Of a DNA stretch of 64,000 bases, positions 50,755 through 63,489 are shown piece by piece. The stretch spans positions 55,968-119,967 of the forward strand of contig MU400631.1 of assembly GCA_022578965.1 (NCBI GenBank). Direction: 5' to 3'. A program made the position numbers and the translations under genes. Position 1 is the stretch's first letter, and each line of letters begins with the position of its first letter. The notes below the pieces were generated by a model. That model had not been told where the DNA came from, did not search any database, and saw only the letters and a program-made list of their open reading frames with translations. The stretch comes from Xylaria sp. FL1777 (Eukaryota > Ascomycota > Sordariomycetes > Xylariales > Xylariaceae).

Positions 50755-51549
50755 TATAATATTAATTAATATAATGCTTAATAATAATAATAAAGTTAGA
50801 TTACTTATTTTATATAATATAGTTAAACTATTAACATTTATTAGTATTATAGTTGCTATTATTGCAAATTTAAATAAAGCTATAGTTTGCTATTTATTTT
50901 ATTTTTGCTTTTAAGTTTTTAAAGCTTTTATTAGTTATAATAATATATTAGCAATTATGTTTTAAAAGCTTAATTAATAAGTAATTATAAAGGTGTAATA
51001 AAAAATTAGTTTAGCTTAATTTATTTAGCAAAAGTTTAGCACTCTTTTTATACTAAAGTATTTTAAAGCGTTATAATTAGTTAAAATTATAAAAAGTTTT
51101 TCTTGTTATAGTTTAATTAACTTATTGCGTTAATAAAGCAACTTTTTAATAACTACTAGCATTTTTTTGTTATATATTTTATAGTTTAGTTTAATGCTAT
51201 AAAGCGTTTTAAAGTAAAAAGCTATAAATTTTTAAAGCTTATTAAATAAGTTTTATTATAATAATACTTTTATTACTACTTTGTTAAAAAAGTCTGTTTT
51301 TATTAGTGTTTTGCTATTAAAAAAGAAATAGCGTAAAACTAAAAAAACTATAAAAGCTTTTTTTAGCTTTATAAATGCTTTTTTATACTGCTTTGTTTAA
51401 TTTAAAAAAAATTTAGCACTAATAAAATTATTTAAAAGTTTAGCTATATAACTATAACTTTTTATAAAGCGTTAATAAAAGTTATAAAATCTTAAAAATA
51501 ATTGCACTTATAACATTTATGCTTTGCTATTACTAATAAATAATTATTA

Positions 51550-51949
51550 ATGCTTAACTATTTTTACTTTGTTAAAATTTATAGTAATACTATTAGTATT
51601 TATAATAAATCCTAAGAACTTAGTTTAAGTTATATAAAACTTATACTTTTTAAAGTTAGGTTATAAACTAGCTTTTTTTAATCGTTAAAAAATTTAATTA
51701 ATATACTATTTATGTTTTTTTTTAGTATTAAAGTAAATAAAAATATCATTAATATATGCAGTACAAAAAATATTTAAGTATTTGCGTAAAGTATTATTAA
51801 TATATTTTTAAAAGGTTACTAAATTATTAGTTAGTTTAAAAAGAAATACCTTAAACTAATAAGCCTTATAATAAGTTTAAAAAGCTATTAATAGTTTATT
51901 TTTTATAGCTATACGTATTTAATAAAAAGCTTATTAAATATTAATTTTT
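51550..51949 (-). pseudogene. Reverse transcriptase, C-terminal half, Ty3/gypsy element 2
   Basis: Starting at the insertion point and reading leftward, the frame gives an FKVFLFKLTN-like block, TFQKYINNTLRKYLNIF-like residues, the YxDD block decayed to AYINDIFIYFNTKKKH, then KKYKFYITQTKFLGFIINT. The order and spacing fit Ty3/gypsy RT. One of the two catalytic Asp residues survives (IND). Confidence 0.82.
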
Positions 51950-52465
51950 TGTTACGAAATAGGCTAACTAGGCCGGTTAAAAGGCCAGGTGTAAAGAAAG
52001 CATACGCAAAAGAAGTCCTATTTGTTAAAAAAATATATATTTAAACTACTATAAGGGTTTAATGCATAAACTTAATAGATTTAAGCGTTAAGTTTATTAA
52101 GCTTTAAATTTAACAAACTTAAGCGTTAAGTTTATTAAGCTTTAAACTTAAAACAATATAGCGTTAAGTTTATTAGAAAAAGCAATATTTATAAATTATT
52201 ATTATTGTTTTTTTTGTTTATATAATTATATACTTTTTATATTTAGTTATTTATTTAGTTTTAGTTTTTTAGCTATTAATTTTTTATAACTACTAAGTAT
52301 TAATATATTTATTATTTTTAATCTTTTAAAACTTTTATTAATACATAATAATAAAAGTACTTTAAAAACTTCTTTAATAAACTACTATTAAAAATTTTAT
52401 TATTATTTATAAATTAAAACCTTAAAAGTAAACTTATTATATTAATATATAACAAGTTTATTATA
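51950..52465 (+). repeat. LTR (5') of the chromovirus
   Basis: Matches 59163-59678 base for base in length (516 bp). It is more mutated than its partner: the partner's AAGGATCCTATTGTTACC reads AAAAATTTTATTATTATT here. Internally it carries about 2.5 copies of a roughly 40 bp repeat with core AGCGTTAAGTTTATTAAGCT. Confidence 0.92.
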
Positions 52466-55400
52466 TTTTAATAGCTTTTTAATTAATAAAACCTAATATA
52501 TAAAAATAAATATTAATATAAAAAGTTAAGTAATAAATAATTTATAAAATAAACTTTTAAAAGTATACTAAAAAAATATTTAAAAAATAAAAATGCTAAA
52601 TAATATTACGTAAATAAACCTTATTTAATAACTAATAAACTAAATTTAGGTTATATTACTAAAAACAAAAAGTTAAAAATTAAGTTTAAAAATTTTAAAA
52701 ACTTTTAAAACTAGTAATATATTAAAACAACAAACTTTAATACTTTTATTAGCTATTTTTATTAAAAAAAAAGCAGTAATAAAAAAAAAAAAGTTAAGCA
52801 GCAGTAATAAAAAAAAACTAATGCTAATATTAGCACTATAAAGCAAACTAGTTGCTTTAATTTAAAAAGTAGTTTAAATATTAAACGTTATAATTTTTAA
52901 ACTAATATAAATATTAGTTATAATAATTAAAGCAGCAATAATAATTGCTATTATAATAATAAATTAAAGCTTTAAATAAATAATTATATTATAATTAATA
53001 TTAATATTACTACTAATAAATTTAATGTTTACTTTTATTATTGCTATACTTAAAGTAATAATTTAAAATAAAAAACTTAACTTTTTACTATTATTGCTGC
53101 TTTTACTATTAAAATTATTTATAATATTAAAAATACTAAACATTAAAAGTTTTAAACTTACTGTTTTAAAGCTTTATAATAAATTTATAAATATAAAAGC
53201 CTTTTTAATTTATATTAAACTTTATTTAAAATAGCATTTTATTATTATTACAAAAAAAGATTAAAAAGTAATAACTATTTTATAATTTTTATTAAAAAAA
53301 GTATTAAAATAGTTTTAATTTATTTTAAAAGATTTTTTAAAAGCTAACAAGTTAATTAACTTTAAGCTAAAAACAAAAGAAATTTTTAAAAACTACATTA
53401 AGTTTAAAAATTAAATAAAAGCATTATTTAAAAATATTTAAAAAGCAAAATACATAAAAAAAGCACTTTATTGCTTAAAACAAACAAAAGCAGTAGCAAG
53501 TTATGCTATAAAGTTTAAACAATTAGCAATAATTTTAAAATTACTTAAGCTTATATTGTTTTATTTATTTTATAATAAATTTAAAACTTAAGTTTAAAAC
53601 AAACTATACAAAATAAATAAACTAGCAAAAATTAATATATATATTAATATAGCTATTATAATTAATTAATAATTATTTAATTAATACTTTAAAACTAAAA
53701 AAACTAAAAAAAATAAGAAAAAAAATATTTAAAAAAGTATTAAATAGAAATTTAAGCAAATTAATAAAGTCCAAAAACAATAATCCTAAGATATATTTAA
53801 AGTTAAATGTTATAACTATAAAAAAAAAAAATACTTTTAAAAATAATGTTAATTTAAAAAAAAAAATAAAAAAAAAAGCTATAAAAAAAAAGATTTTTTA
53901 ACTTAAGAAAAAAGTATAAATTATAAAAGTTTAAAATAATAAAAAACAACAAAGCAATTTAAAAAATATGTTTTTAAAGCAAAAGTATAAAATTGCTGTT
54001 TTAAGTTAAAATAAAAATGCTATATTAAATAAAACTAAATGCTTTATTTATATAAGTTAAAATAAATAAACATATAAGTATTATTTAAAAGCTTTATAGT
54101 TATTAAAACAAATTACAAAAAAATATATTTATTATATAAACAATTAAAATTATTTAATATATAATTTAAAAAAATAGTTTAACTAAAAGTAGTAAATAAT
54201 AAAAAATAATAAATTAATATAATTAGCAAACTTATAAAATTATAAAGATTTTAAACTATTAAAGCTTAAAATATAGCTTAAAAAAAAGTTATATTTAAAA
54301 AAATAAAACTATAATTATAAATAGTATAATTATTAAACTAATTATAAACTACTAAAATATTTAGTTGCTAAATAAACTTAAAAAAACAAAACTTATAAAA
54401 CTTTAAAATAAAAACAAATAAAATTAAAAGCTATAAAAAATACTATAAAAAAAAAACTAATAAAAATAAACGAAGTATTTTTATAGCTTAAACTGCTTTA
54501 AATGCAACAAAATAAAAAAGCATTAATAATTAACGCAAAAATTAATACGTTTTAAAAACTAGAATTAATAATTTAACTAATTGCTAAAAGTTATTATTAT
54601 AACAAAACTATAATAAAAAACAATAATAATATTTTATGCTTAAAAGATTTAAAACATAATAAAGTACTATAAAATTGCTATATAATATATTATTATTATT
54701 AATACTTATTTAACAAATTAAAAAATAATTAGTTTTTTAAATAAATTGCAAAAATAAAAATATAAAACTTTTATAAATTAAAGTAGTTAGTTATAACTAT
54801 AATTTATTATAAAGATTTATAAAAATTTATAATATTTAAGAAAAATTTTAATTGTATTTATAATACTATTTTAAAAAAATGTAAAAATAACTGCTATAAA
54901 TATTATTAGCTAATTAAAGCATAATTATACTAAAAAATAATTATTAAAAATAAAAAATCTTAAAAACTACGATTTAAAGCTTGCTTAAAAGCAAAAATAA
55001 AACAAAATATAATAACATTTAAAGTACTAAAAGAAATAAACATTTAAATATTTTATAAAAAAAAATTAAAAAACAAAATAAGCATTTATTAAAAAGGCAG
55101 CAAATAGCTAAAAAAACTAAAGCTTTATATAAAGTTTAATGCAATAACTAGTAAAACTAATTTAAAGTTAAACTTATATATTAAAAAAAAAAGTATAATA
55201 TTTTAATTGATTTAAAAGTATAAGCTAATATAATTTTACTTAAAGTAATAAAATAAAATAAAATTTCTTAAAAATATAAGCAAAAATCTTAAAAGATTAA
55301 AAGATTTAATAAAAGTACTTTTAGCTATAATAACAGTTATATATTTAAAAAAACTAAACTTTTTAATATATTTATATAAAAATATAAAAAATAAATTATA

Positions 55401-55949
55401 TTAAATATTGCTAATATATCTAATTATAATATTATTTTAAAAATATTATAGCTAAAAACTAGCAACTTTTTAATTTAATAAAAAGTAAAAACTATTAATT
55501 AAAAAAGTAAAAAATAAAGCAAAAAAATTAAAAAAATCGCAAAAAAAATCCTAAATAAAATATTAAAAATATATTATAAATTTTATAAACTGTTTAAAAA
55601 AAAAAAAAAAAAAGAACTTTTTAAACATAGCTTATAAAATTATTATATTTTTATTAAAGAAAAATGTTAACTAAAGCTTTATTAAATATACTATATAAGC
55701 TTAAACAAAACAAACGCTTTATAAAAATATAGTTAGAAAAATCTAGCAAAAGGATTTTTAAAAAAATCTTAGTTATTTATTAAATACTTTATAGTGCTAG
55801 TACTTAAAATAAAAAATAAAAAACAACTAATTAATAAAAAAAAAAAACTAGTATAACAAATAATAATTAATTATTAATTATTAAACGTAATTATTATTGC
55901 AAATAAATACTTTTTTATTTTACTAGTAACTATAAAAAAAAAGATTAGC

Positions 55950-56400
55950 TAAGCAGAATAGTTTATAACAGTTAATATTTTAAATAAATATTATATTATT
56001 AAAATAGCTAAAAAAAAAAAATAAAAAACTGTTATATAAATAATATATAAACTATATAAATATATAGTTATACTATAAAAACTATAAAACGTAGTAGCTA
56101 GCTTTTAATACATAATAATAATAATTTTACAAAAGTTTTTAAACAAGTTTATATTTATTTATTTAAATAATATCTTAATTTACTTTAAAACGCTAAAAAA
56201 ACACAAAAAACATATAACTTAAGTATTAAAAACACTTAAACAAGCAAAATTATAACTTAATACAAAAAAGTATATATAGTATATATAAAAAATTAACTTT
56301 TTAAGATTTATAATTACTTTAAAACAAATATAGATTTAATAGTTAAAAATTAACATAATACATAATTAAAAAATATTTAACTTAGCTACTGTTATAAATA
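55950..56400 (+). pseudogene. Chromovirus reverse transcriptase remnant
   Basis: Plus-strand frames include LKR-stop-KNTKNI, LKYLKHLNKQNYNLIQKS-like and KKLTF segments and then a KLT/YII stretch. These match the RT thumb of Ty3/gypsy elements (EEHxxHVxxVLxxLxxAxLxLxxxKCxF and the Leu-Gly-Phe-(I/V)-(I/V) block). Confidence 0.65.
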
Positions 56401-56559
56401 TATAATAAGCATTAAGATTTTTAAACTATGTTTAAATATTAATTTAAAACTTTAGAAAAATAGCGTTTTATTTTATAAAGTATATAAAAAAAAAATACAA
56501 AAATTTTTTTTTTTTAATTTTAAAGAAAGCTTAAAAAGCTTTTAAAGAACTAAAACTAA

Positions 56560-56960
56560 AAATTACTTTTAACTTTATAGTTAAACTATTTAATTTACAA
56601 AAAAAAAAAAGGCTAAAAATAAATACTTTAAATAGTATAATTATAAAAGTTTTAAAACAACTAAAAAATAACAAAAAATAACACTTAATAGCTTATTATT
56701 TTAAAGCACTATAAAATATAGCATTATAATACTTCATATATAATAAAAAACTACTTATAATTATTATAACACTTAAAAAGTAAGAACTATTTTTTATAAA
56801 AACTATAAAGCTAATTAAGATTTATTTAAATTATTAAAACTTAATAAAATTTATAACTACGCAAAAGATTACTAAACAACATAAAAATTAAATAGTTTTT
56901 TTTTTAAATTTAACTTTAAAATATGCTACATTAAAGAAAAAAAAAACATTTAAGCAAATA
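56560..56960 (+). pseudogene. Chromovirus RNase H remnant
   Basis: The frame reads VLKQLKNNK, stop, HLIAYYFKAL, then YNKKLLIIIITLK, YQNLIKF and KKKNIQANILS. This is the RNase H order of Ty3/gypsy pol (HPVAYYSRKL, YxxxxKELLAIV, (T/D)HxNLxYF, NxxADALSR). Confidence 0.72.
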
Positions 56961-57319
56961 TATTAAGCTAATAAAGTTAAAAAGAATTTAAAGTTTTAAA
57001 AAAAAACATTTAAGTGTTATATTTTTAAAGAAATAAAAGCTTAAAAGTTAAAATTATACTTAAAAACTTTACAAATATATAGCTATAATAAGCTTATAAC
57101 TTAAAAAAGTTAATAAAACTACAAAAATATAAAGAATTAAAAAAAAATAAGCTAATATATAAACGCAAGGTTTATTTACTAAAATTTTTATAAAACAAGT
57201 TTATTAAGAAATTTTACAAATATTTATTATATAAATACTAAAAAGTAATAAAAATAGTTAAACAATTATAAAAAAAATATAATTTTTTAAAACTATAAAA
57301 CATAGTTAAATTTATTGTA

Positions 57320-57900
57320 AAAAAGTATAATATTTGCAATAAAGCTAAAACAGCTTAATATAAGCTTTATAAACTGCTATAATTTATATAAATACTTAAA
57401 TAAGCATAGCATATTATTGCTTAAGATTTTATTATAGCATTATTTTTATTAATTAATTTAATTATAAAAGTATAATATAATAAAATATAAGTTATTATTA
57501 ATAAACTTACTAAGTATGCTTACTTTTTACTGTTTAAAGAAAATGTAATAGCTAAATAATTTATATATGCCTTTATATACTAATATTTAAATAAACATAA
57601 GCTATTAAAAAAAATTGTTTTAAACTAAAATAAATTGTTTATTTTTAAGTTTAAAACTAGTTTTTTTAAATTTATTAGCGTTAAACTAAAGTTTTTAATT
57701 ATTTATTACTTATAAACAAATAAATAAACAAAAAAACTAAACTAAATACTAAAATAATATCTATAAAGTTATATTAACTATTAATAAAATAATTAAGTAA
57801 AACTATTATTAATAGCATAGATTTTATATAATATATTAATAAACAAAAATATAAACATATTTTTGCATAAAGCTATTTATAAATAGCAAGCAATTATTAA
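57320..57900 (+). pseudogene. Chromovirus integrase remnant
   Basis: The diagnostic segment lies at 57707-57751: codons TAA-ACA-AAT-AAA-TAA-ACA-AAA-AAA-CTA-AAC-TAA correspond to the QTDGQTERxNQ signature, with TAA at 57713, 57725 and 57743 where CAA is expected. Upstream frames give NKSKTA (zinc-finger end) and KYAYFLLFKENVIA. Downstream frames give YNTSKQKYKHIF-like residues. Confidence 0.82.
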
Positions 57901-58389
57901 AAAACAAAAAAAAACATTAATAAAAGCACTTGCTATTTTAATTATAATACTTTAAGCAAAAACTATTATAATAAAAATTAAAACGTTATAAGTTAAACTA
58001 TAATTACGTTTTTAGTTTTTATAATAATAGATATTAGTATATTACAACAAAAAACAAACTAAAAAACTAACTTTTAAAAAAAAAAACAAAGTTTATTTGC
58101 TATAACAAAAATAAAATGCAAATATTAATGTTTTTTAAATTAAAACAAAATAACTAAACAATAAATTAAAATTTAAAAAACTTAGCTTTTTTAAAATTAA
58201 AGAAATTATTTTACTTACTAATTATAAACTGTTATTACTAAAGAACATGCAAATTTACTTTGTTTTTTATATTTTTTACTAGAACTAGCATTTATTAAAA
58301 TACTTATTAAAACATAACTAGAAATAAAAACAAATTAAAATATTTATAAAGTTAAAAATATACTAGATTTTTGTTAAAATAATAATAAC

Positions 58390-58490
58390 GTTAAATATTT
58401 TATTAAATAAAAAAAATATTTATATATTAATAATACTTAAGAACTTAAAAAATATTTAAAGATTGCTAAAATAATTATAAACTAGTTTTA
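58390..58490 (+). pseudogene. Chromodomain remnant of the chromovirus
   Basis: The frame from GTT at 58390 reads VKYFIK-stop-KKYLYINNT-stop-ELKKYLKIAKIII. The two TAA codons (58408-58410 and 58438-58440) fall exactly on the two conserved Trp positions of a chromodomain (YxVKWxGY and NTWEPxxNL), as expected for TGG changed to TAA. By family knowledge such domains steer integration to H3K9-methylated chromatin. Confidence 0.82.
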
Positions 58491-59146
58491 TTATTAATAC
58501 TTTAATTAGCTAAAGCTAAAAAAAAAGAATTAATTTTAAACAAAGCGTTTAGCGCGTTTTAATTAAGCTTTAAAAAAATAACTAGTAATAGCTGTGCTAC
58601 TTTAATGTGCTATTTCTGTTTTTTAGCTATATAGCGCTTTTTTGCTTTAATTTACTTAAGCTTTTTTAAACTACTTAAACTATAAGCTATAGTAGCAGCT
58701 ATTTTTTTTTGCTATAGTTTTTTTTATTGCTTAAAACGGCAGATTTTTATACTTATTTTTTTATGCTTTTTTATTAGCAAGTTTAATTTATTTTTTAGCT
58801 TTTTATGCTAAAAAATAAACTGCTGCATTTGTTTTAAAAATAAACTTCTAGCGTTATAATTTGCTTGTTTAGCTGTAATATATTTAATACATTAATTAAA
58901 ATTAAATTTTAATATTAAACATTTTGTGCTATAACAATTATAGCAAAAGCATAAAGCTATTTTAATTGATTTTAGTTTAATAAAAAAAAGCAAAGCAAAA
59001 TTTTATTAAGCTTTTTATTTAAAATGTAATAAGCAAGGTTTTTTAGAAACTTTATTAAACATAATAAGCATAAAAAACGAAAAATAAGAAATAAAAAAAG
59101 AAAACTTACAAAAAAGAAAATATAAAATTGTTAAAATAACAATTAT

Positions 59147-59162
59147 AGAAAAAAAAAGATAA
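59147..59162 (+). other. Polypurine tract of the chromovirus
   Basis: AGAAAAAAAAAGATAA lies immediately before the 3' LTR, the expected site of plus-strand priming. One T interrupts it. Confidence 0.6.
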
Positions 59163-59678
59163 TGTTATAAAATAAGCTAACTAAACCGGTTAAAAAGCTA
59201 GGTATAAAAAAAGCATGCGTAAAAAAAGTCCTATTTATTAAAAAGATATATATTTAAACTACTATAAGGGTTTAATGCATAAACTTAATAGATTTAAGCG
59301 TTAAATCTATTAAGCTTTAAACTTAACAAACTTAAGCGTTAAGTTTATTAAGCTTTAAACTTAAAACAATATAGCGTTAAGTTTATTAAAGAAAGCAATA
59401 TTTATAGATTACTACTACTATTTTTTTTGTTTATATAATTATGCATTTTTTATATTTAGTTATTTATTTAGTTCTAGTTTTTTAGCTATTAATTTTTTAT
59501 AACTACTAAGCATTAATATACTTATTACTTTTAATCCTTTAAGACTTTTATTAATGCATAGTAGTAGGAATACCTTAAAAACCTCCTTAATAAACTACTA
59601 TTAAGGATCCTATTGTTACCTATAAATTAAGACTTTAAAAGCAAACCTATTATATTAATATATAATAGGTCCGTTACA
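59163..59678 (+). repeat. LTR (3') of the chromovirus
   Basis: Partner of 51950-52465. Retains GGATCC, CCTCC and GGTCCGTTACA, so it is the better preserved LTR. Confidence 0.92.
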
Positions 59679-59683
59679 TTTTT

Positions 59684-59960
59684 ATATAAAACTTTACTTT
59701 TAATAAGCATGTTAATATTTTATTAATAAAAAATAACAAGTATTTATTTTTTTACGTTATAAAATTAAGCTTTTAGTAATTTATATAAAGCTATAAAGCT
59801 TTATTGCTTTTTTAAGCAAAAAGAACTAATGCTGCTTATAGTACTATTATAAGCTTAATAAAGTTTTTAGCTAAGTTTTTATATATATAAGCTTAATAAA
59901 TCTTGGCTTTTTTTAGTAACATTTTATATAACAAGCTATATTTTAGCGTTTTTAGTTTAC
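59684..59960 (-). pseudogene. Reverse transcriptase, N-terminal half, Ty3/gypsy element 2
   Basis: Reading leftward, the frame gives YIYKNLAKNFIKLIIV, ALVLFA-stop-KSNKALQLYINY, KLNFIT-stop-KNKYLLFFIN and KVKFYIK, ending at the chromovirus insertion point. It matches the Ty3/gypsy RT N-terminus (Gly-(F/W)-Ile-Arg-Pro, Ala-Pro-Val-Leu-Phe-x-x-Lys, Leu-Arg-x-x-x-Asp-Tyr-Arg-x-Leu-Asn, Tyr-Pro-Leu-Pro) and continues at 51949. Confidence 0.82.
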
Positions 59961-62900
59961 TATTAATAACTAAATAATAATTTATACTTAATTAATATAG
60001 TAATAACTTATTTAAAGTTGTTTTACTAAACACGTTTAAATAGTTATAATATTACTAAAGTACTATTTTTTTAGCTACATTATATAACTTTTTTTTATTG
60101 TTTAATAAAAATTCTTTTTTTTTTTTAGCAATATACTTATTTAATTTATATAGCATTATTATATTATGTTTGGTTTTTTTTTCCTTTTTAACAATATTAA
60201 ATACGCTTATTTAAACGTTAAGCATAAATAAAAGCTAATGCTTATACTATTTAAAAGCATTACAACATAATTAATAAAAGCTTTATATATTTTTTTTAAA
60301 CTTAAGCAAAACTTTTTTTTTTAAATAGTTTGTTACTTTTATATAAAGCAGTTCTAATATAAAATAAGTATAATTTTTGCTAAAAATTTGTTTTATATGC
60401 TTTAAACTTTATTATATTTAATCTTTTTTTAAATTTATGTTTTTGCATAAAAGTTACAAAATAACTATAAGCGCTTATAAAACAGTTAATAATAGTTATT
60501 AGCAAACAAAAGTTTGCTTTAACTTTTTTATTTAATGCTATACTTAAGCTAGCTATATTAACTTTTTTTTTCTTTTTTAGCATAATATTTTTAGCTTATA
60601 TAACTATTATAGCAACACTTATTTTTTAATTCTATAGCACATTTACGTTAATTTATATTAGCTTAATACTTTAGTTTTTATAGTAAATTATTTGCTTAAT
60701 TTATAAAAATGTTTAAAAAACAATACTTTAGTTTTTAATTACTTAAAAAAAACAACTGCTTTTTTTAGCTATTTATTAATATATTATAATAATTAAAGAA
60801 CTTTTTACTAATAATAACGTTGTTTTTTATATTATACACTAAAAGTAGCACATTAAATATAATATAATTTTAAACTTAAAAATAAGCTTTAACTATTATA
60901 TTAATTATTTAAGTAGCACGTTTGTTATACTTAGCTATTTATGTAAAGTTAAAACTAATAAGCTTTTTAGCTTTAAAATACTTTATAACTTTAACTATAA
61001 ATGCTACGCTAACAAAAATATATATATTTGCTTTTATATTAGCAAAAAATTTTATAGTTAATGTTAGTTTATTGTTTACTATTATATAATTTATAAAAAA
61101 AGGGTTTTTTTTTAGCAATTCTTTTAAAAAATTAAATAAAATTTGTTTATATTGCTTTATTTTTAGTATTAATATTTTAGCACGCTTAAAATAAAAGTTT
61201 ATTTATTTTAAGCGTTATTTTTTAGCTTTTTTTGTTTGCTTTTTTTTACGTATTTTTTGCTTATTGCGTTTACAACAATAGTACTAATGCAAATATTATT
61301 AAATTAGCTATAGTTTTACTTTTTTAAGCACTTAAAGCTTTAGTATTTTTTTTATAACATATAAAGCATTGTTTTTTAGCAATTAGCAGTTTAGCTTGTT
61401 TAAAACTAGGTTTTATATATATAAAATAGCTATTATTAGCATTCTTTATTATTTAAATGCTATAATATTTAATACTTTTTTTAAAGTTACTGCTATTGCT
61501 TTTTAAGCTAAAGTTTTTTTTACTATTTTTATTATAGCTATTTAAGCACAAACTATTTAAAGCAAGCATAAATAATATAAATAACACGTTTTTTTTTTAA
61601 CGTGCTTTAATAACAAAAAAATTCTTTTGTTATTAGTAATTATAAACTTATATATAATTATAAAATTGCAAAAAAATAATAGTTAAATTATTAGCTTTTT
61701 TTATGCTTACTTTGTTAAAACGCTTAAAAAGCTTGTTTTGTATGTTTTTTTTAAAGTTTTTGCTATTTATATAAGCTTTAAAAGCTTATTTAAAAAAAAC
61801 AATCTTAAAGTTAATAAAACGCTTTTTTAGCTTTATTGTTAATTTTTAGTACTAAATGCAAGCTTTTTTATATTTATTAAAGTTATAATATTAGTAGTAA
61901 AAATGCTTTAAAATTCTTTTGCTTGTTTTTAATATAAGCATATTACTATAGTTATTTTAAATAAAAAACATAATGTTTTTAAAAGCAGTACTACTTATTT
62001 TATTAGCAATATATGCAATTTTATTTTTTTTGCCATTAAAATAGTTAGCGTTTTTTTATAGCTTGTTTTTAAGAAATATTGTTTAATAATTAAACTTAAC
62101 TGCTAGTTTTTTAGCTTTTAGTTTATTATTTATAAAAATTAAAAGTAGTTTTGCTTTTGCTAAGCGCTTATTTTTTACAAATACATTAATAAAAGCAGTT
62201 AAATTAAGTATACTTTTATAAAATAACTAAGGATTAAATAAATTGCTAGTTTTTGCTGTTATTAGTTTAGCTTTACACATTTATATAATAAGCTTGTTTT
62301 TAAAAATGTTGTTAGTTTTTTTTAACTTTTAGTTTTTAGCAAGCTAAGCAGTTTTAGCTTTTATATATACGTTATATTAAATAAACGCTTTGTTTAAAAT
62401 ATAATTACTTTTATTTGCTTAAGCTTTTTATAAGTTAAACTTAATAGTAACTAATTTAGCTTTTAGTTTTTTTGCTTTTTTAGCTATTTTAATAACTTAG
62501 TTTCTTAAAAAACGCATATTAATAATACGCTTAAAGCTGTATTTTTATATGTTTTAAGCTAAATAATTATAAGCTATAGCAGTTATGCTTTACATTTTAA
62601 ATTTATAAAAAAAAACAACTAAATGTTTTTTTGTTTTTTTAATAAAAATATCTTTAGTTATAAGCTTATTATACTTTAGCTAAGCTTTTATTTTATAGCT
62701 AATAAATAAAGCAATGTATATAGCAAGTATGCTTTGCAAAATAGTTTAATTTATGCAAATATTATTAAAGCGCTTTTAAAAGTTCTTTTTTTTATTGTTT
62801 TTAAACATTTTGTTAATATAGCAAAGTTGCTTAAATTAGTTTATTAAGCAAACCTTGCTATTAAAATATGCAAAAAAGTTCTTACTAAACATATTTTTAT

Positions 62901-63202
62901 AATTAATTATATTATTTTTATTATTTTCGTTAAAAAAACTAAAAGTATAAATCTTAGTTATTTATTTATTATATTTAGCTAAAAGCAAAAGTTATTTAAA
63001 AGTTTGTTTTATTTTATTATTTAGCTAAAATAGTTTTGTTTAAAGGTTTAGTTTATATAATAAGTTATTTAAAAAGCAAACATGCTTTAAAGCTTTTTTA
63101 GCTGCTTTTTTATTTTTAGCTATAATAATAACTATATTATAGTTTAATTGTTTTTAATAAAAATTAAAGTTTTTTTAAACTATATTAAACAAAATAAAAT
63201 AT

Positions 63203-63476
63203 TGTAATAGTAGTAATACTAAAAGTGTAATCTAAAAAACTAACTATATTTTATATTCTAAAAAAATATTCTACTTAAAAAAAAAAAAAAAAAAAATTAT
63301 TTTATATATTTTTAATAGCAATATATAAACAACTTATATAGTGTTTACATAGCTTACTTATAGTAACCATTTATTACACCCTTAATAGGATCAATAGAAC
63401 AATAAGCTATATATAGGCCACTATGTGCCCTTTTCTATAAAGTACGTACTTAATACTTTAACGTAGCGCAGCTATA
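63203..63476 (-). repeat. LTR (5') of Ty3/gypsy element 2
   Basis: Partner of 46382-46660. Retains TGTAATAG at its left end and CACCCTTAATAGGATCAATA internally, so it is somewhat less mutated than the other copy. Confidence 0.85.
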
Positions 63477-63489
63477 GCTTTTATCTTAG

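Larger units (their letters stand above)
51950..59678 (+). mobile_element. Ty3/gypsy chromovirus (7.7 kb), mutated, inserted in the RT domain of element 2
   Basis: Two 516 bp LTRs (51950-52465 and 59163-59678) and a 5 bp TTTTT target duplication (51945-51949 and 59679-59683) define it. The better preserved right LTR ends GTCCGTTACA and both begin TGTTA, giving TG...CA termini. A purine tract at 59147-59162 abuts the right LTR, fixing plus orientation. Plus-strand remnants run in order: RT (about 55.95-56.40 kb), RNase H (56.56-56.96), integrase (57.32-57.90) and a chromodomain (58390-58490). The gag region (about 52.7-54.5 kb) is unreadable. Stops are spread throughout. Confidence 0.9.
46382..63476 (-). 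mobile_element. Ty3/gypsy LTR retrotransposon 2, mutated, minus strand, split by a LINE fragment and a chromovirus
   Basis: Direct repeats at 46382-46660 and 63203-63476 bound 17,095 bp; subtracting the nested LINE fragment (48559-50754), the nested chromovirus (51950-59678) and their target duplications leaves about 7.15 kb. Minus-strand pol order is intact across the gaps: RT N-terminal half at 59.9-59.68 kb, RT C-terminal half at 51.95-51.55 kb, integrase near 48.01-47.89 kb. The LTR starts with former TG (TGTAATAG at 63203) and ends near GCAGCTATA. No unambiguous target duplication was found. Confidence 0.85.
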
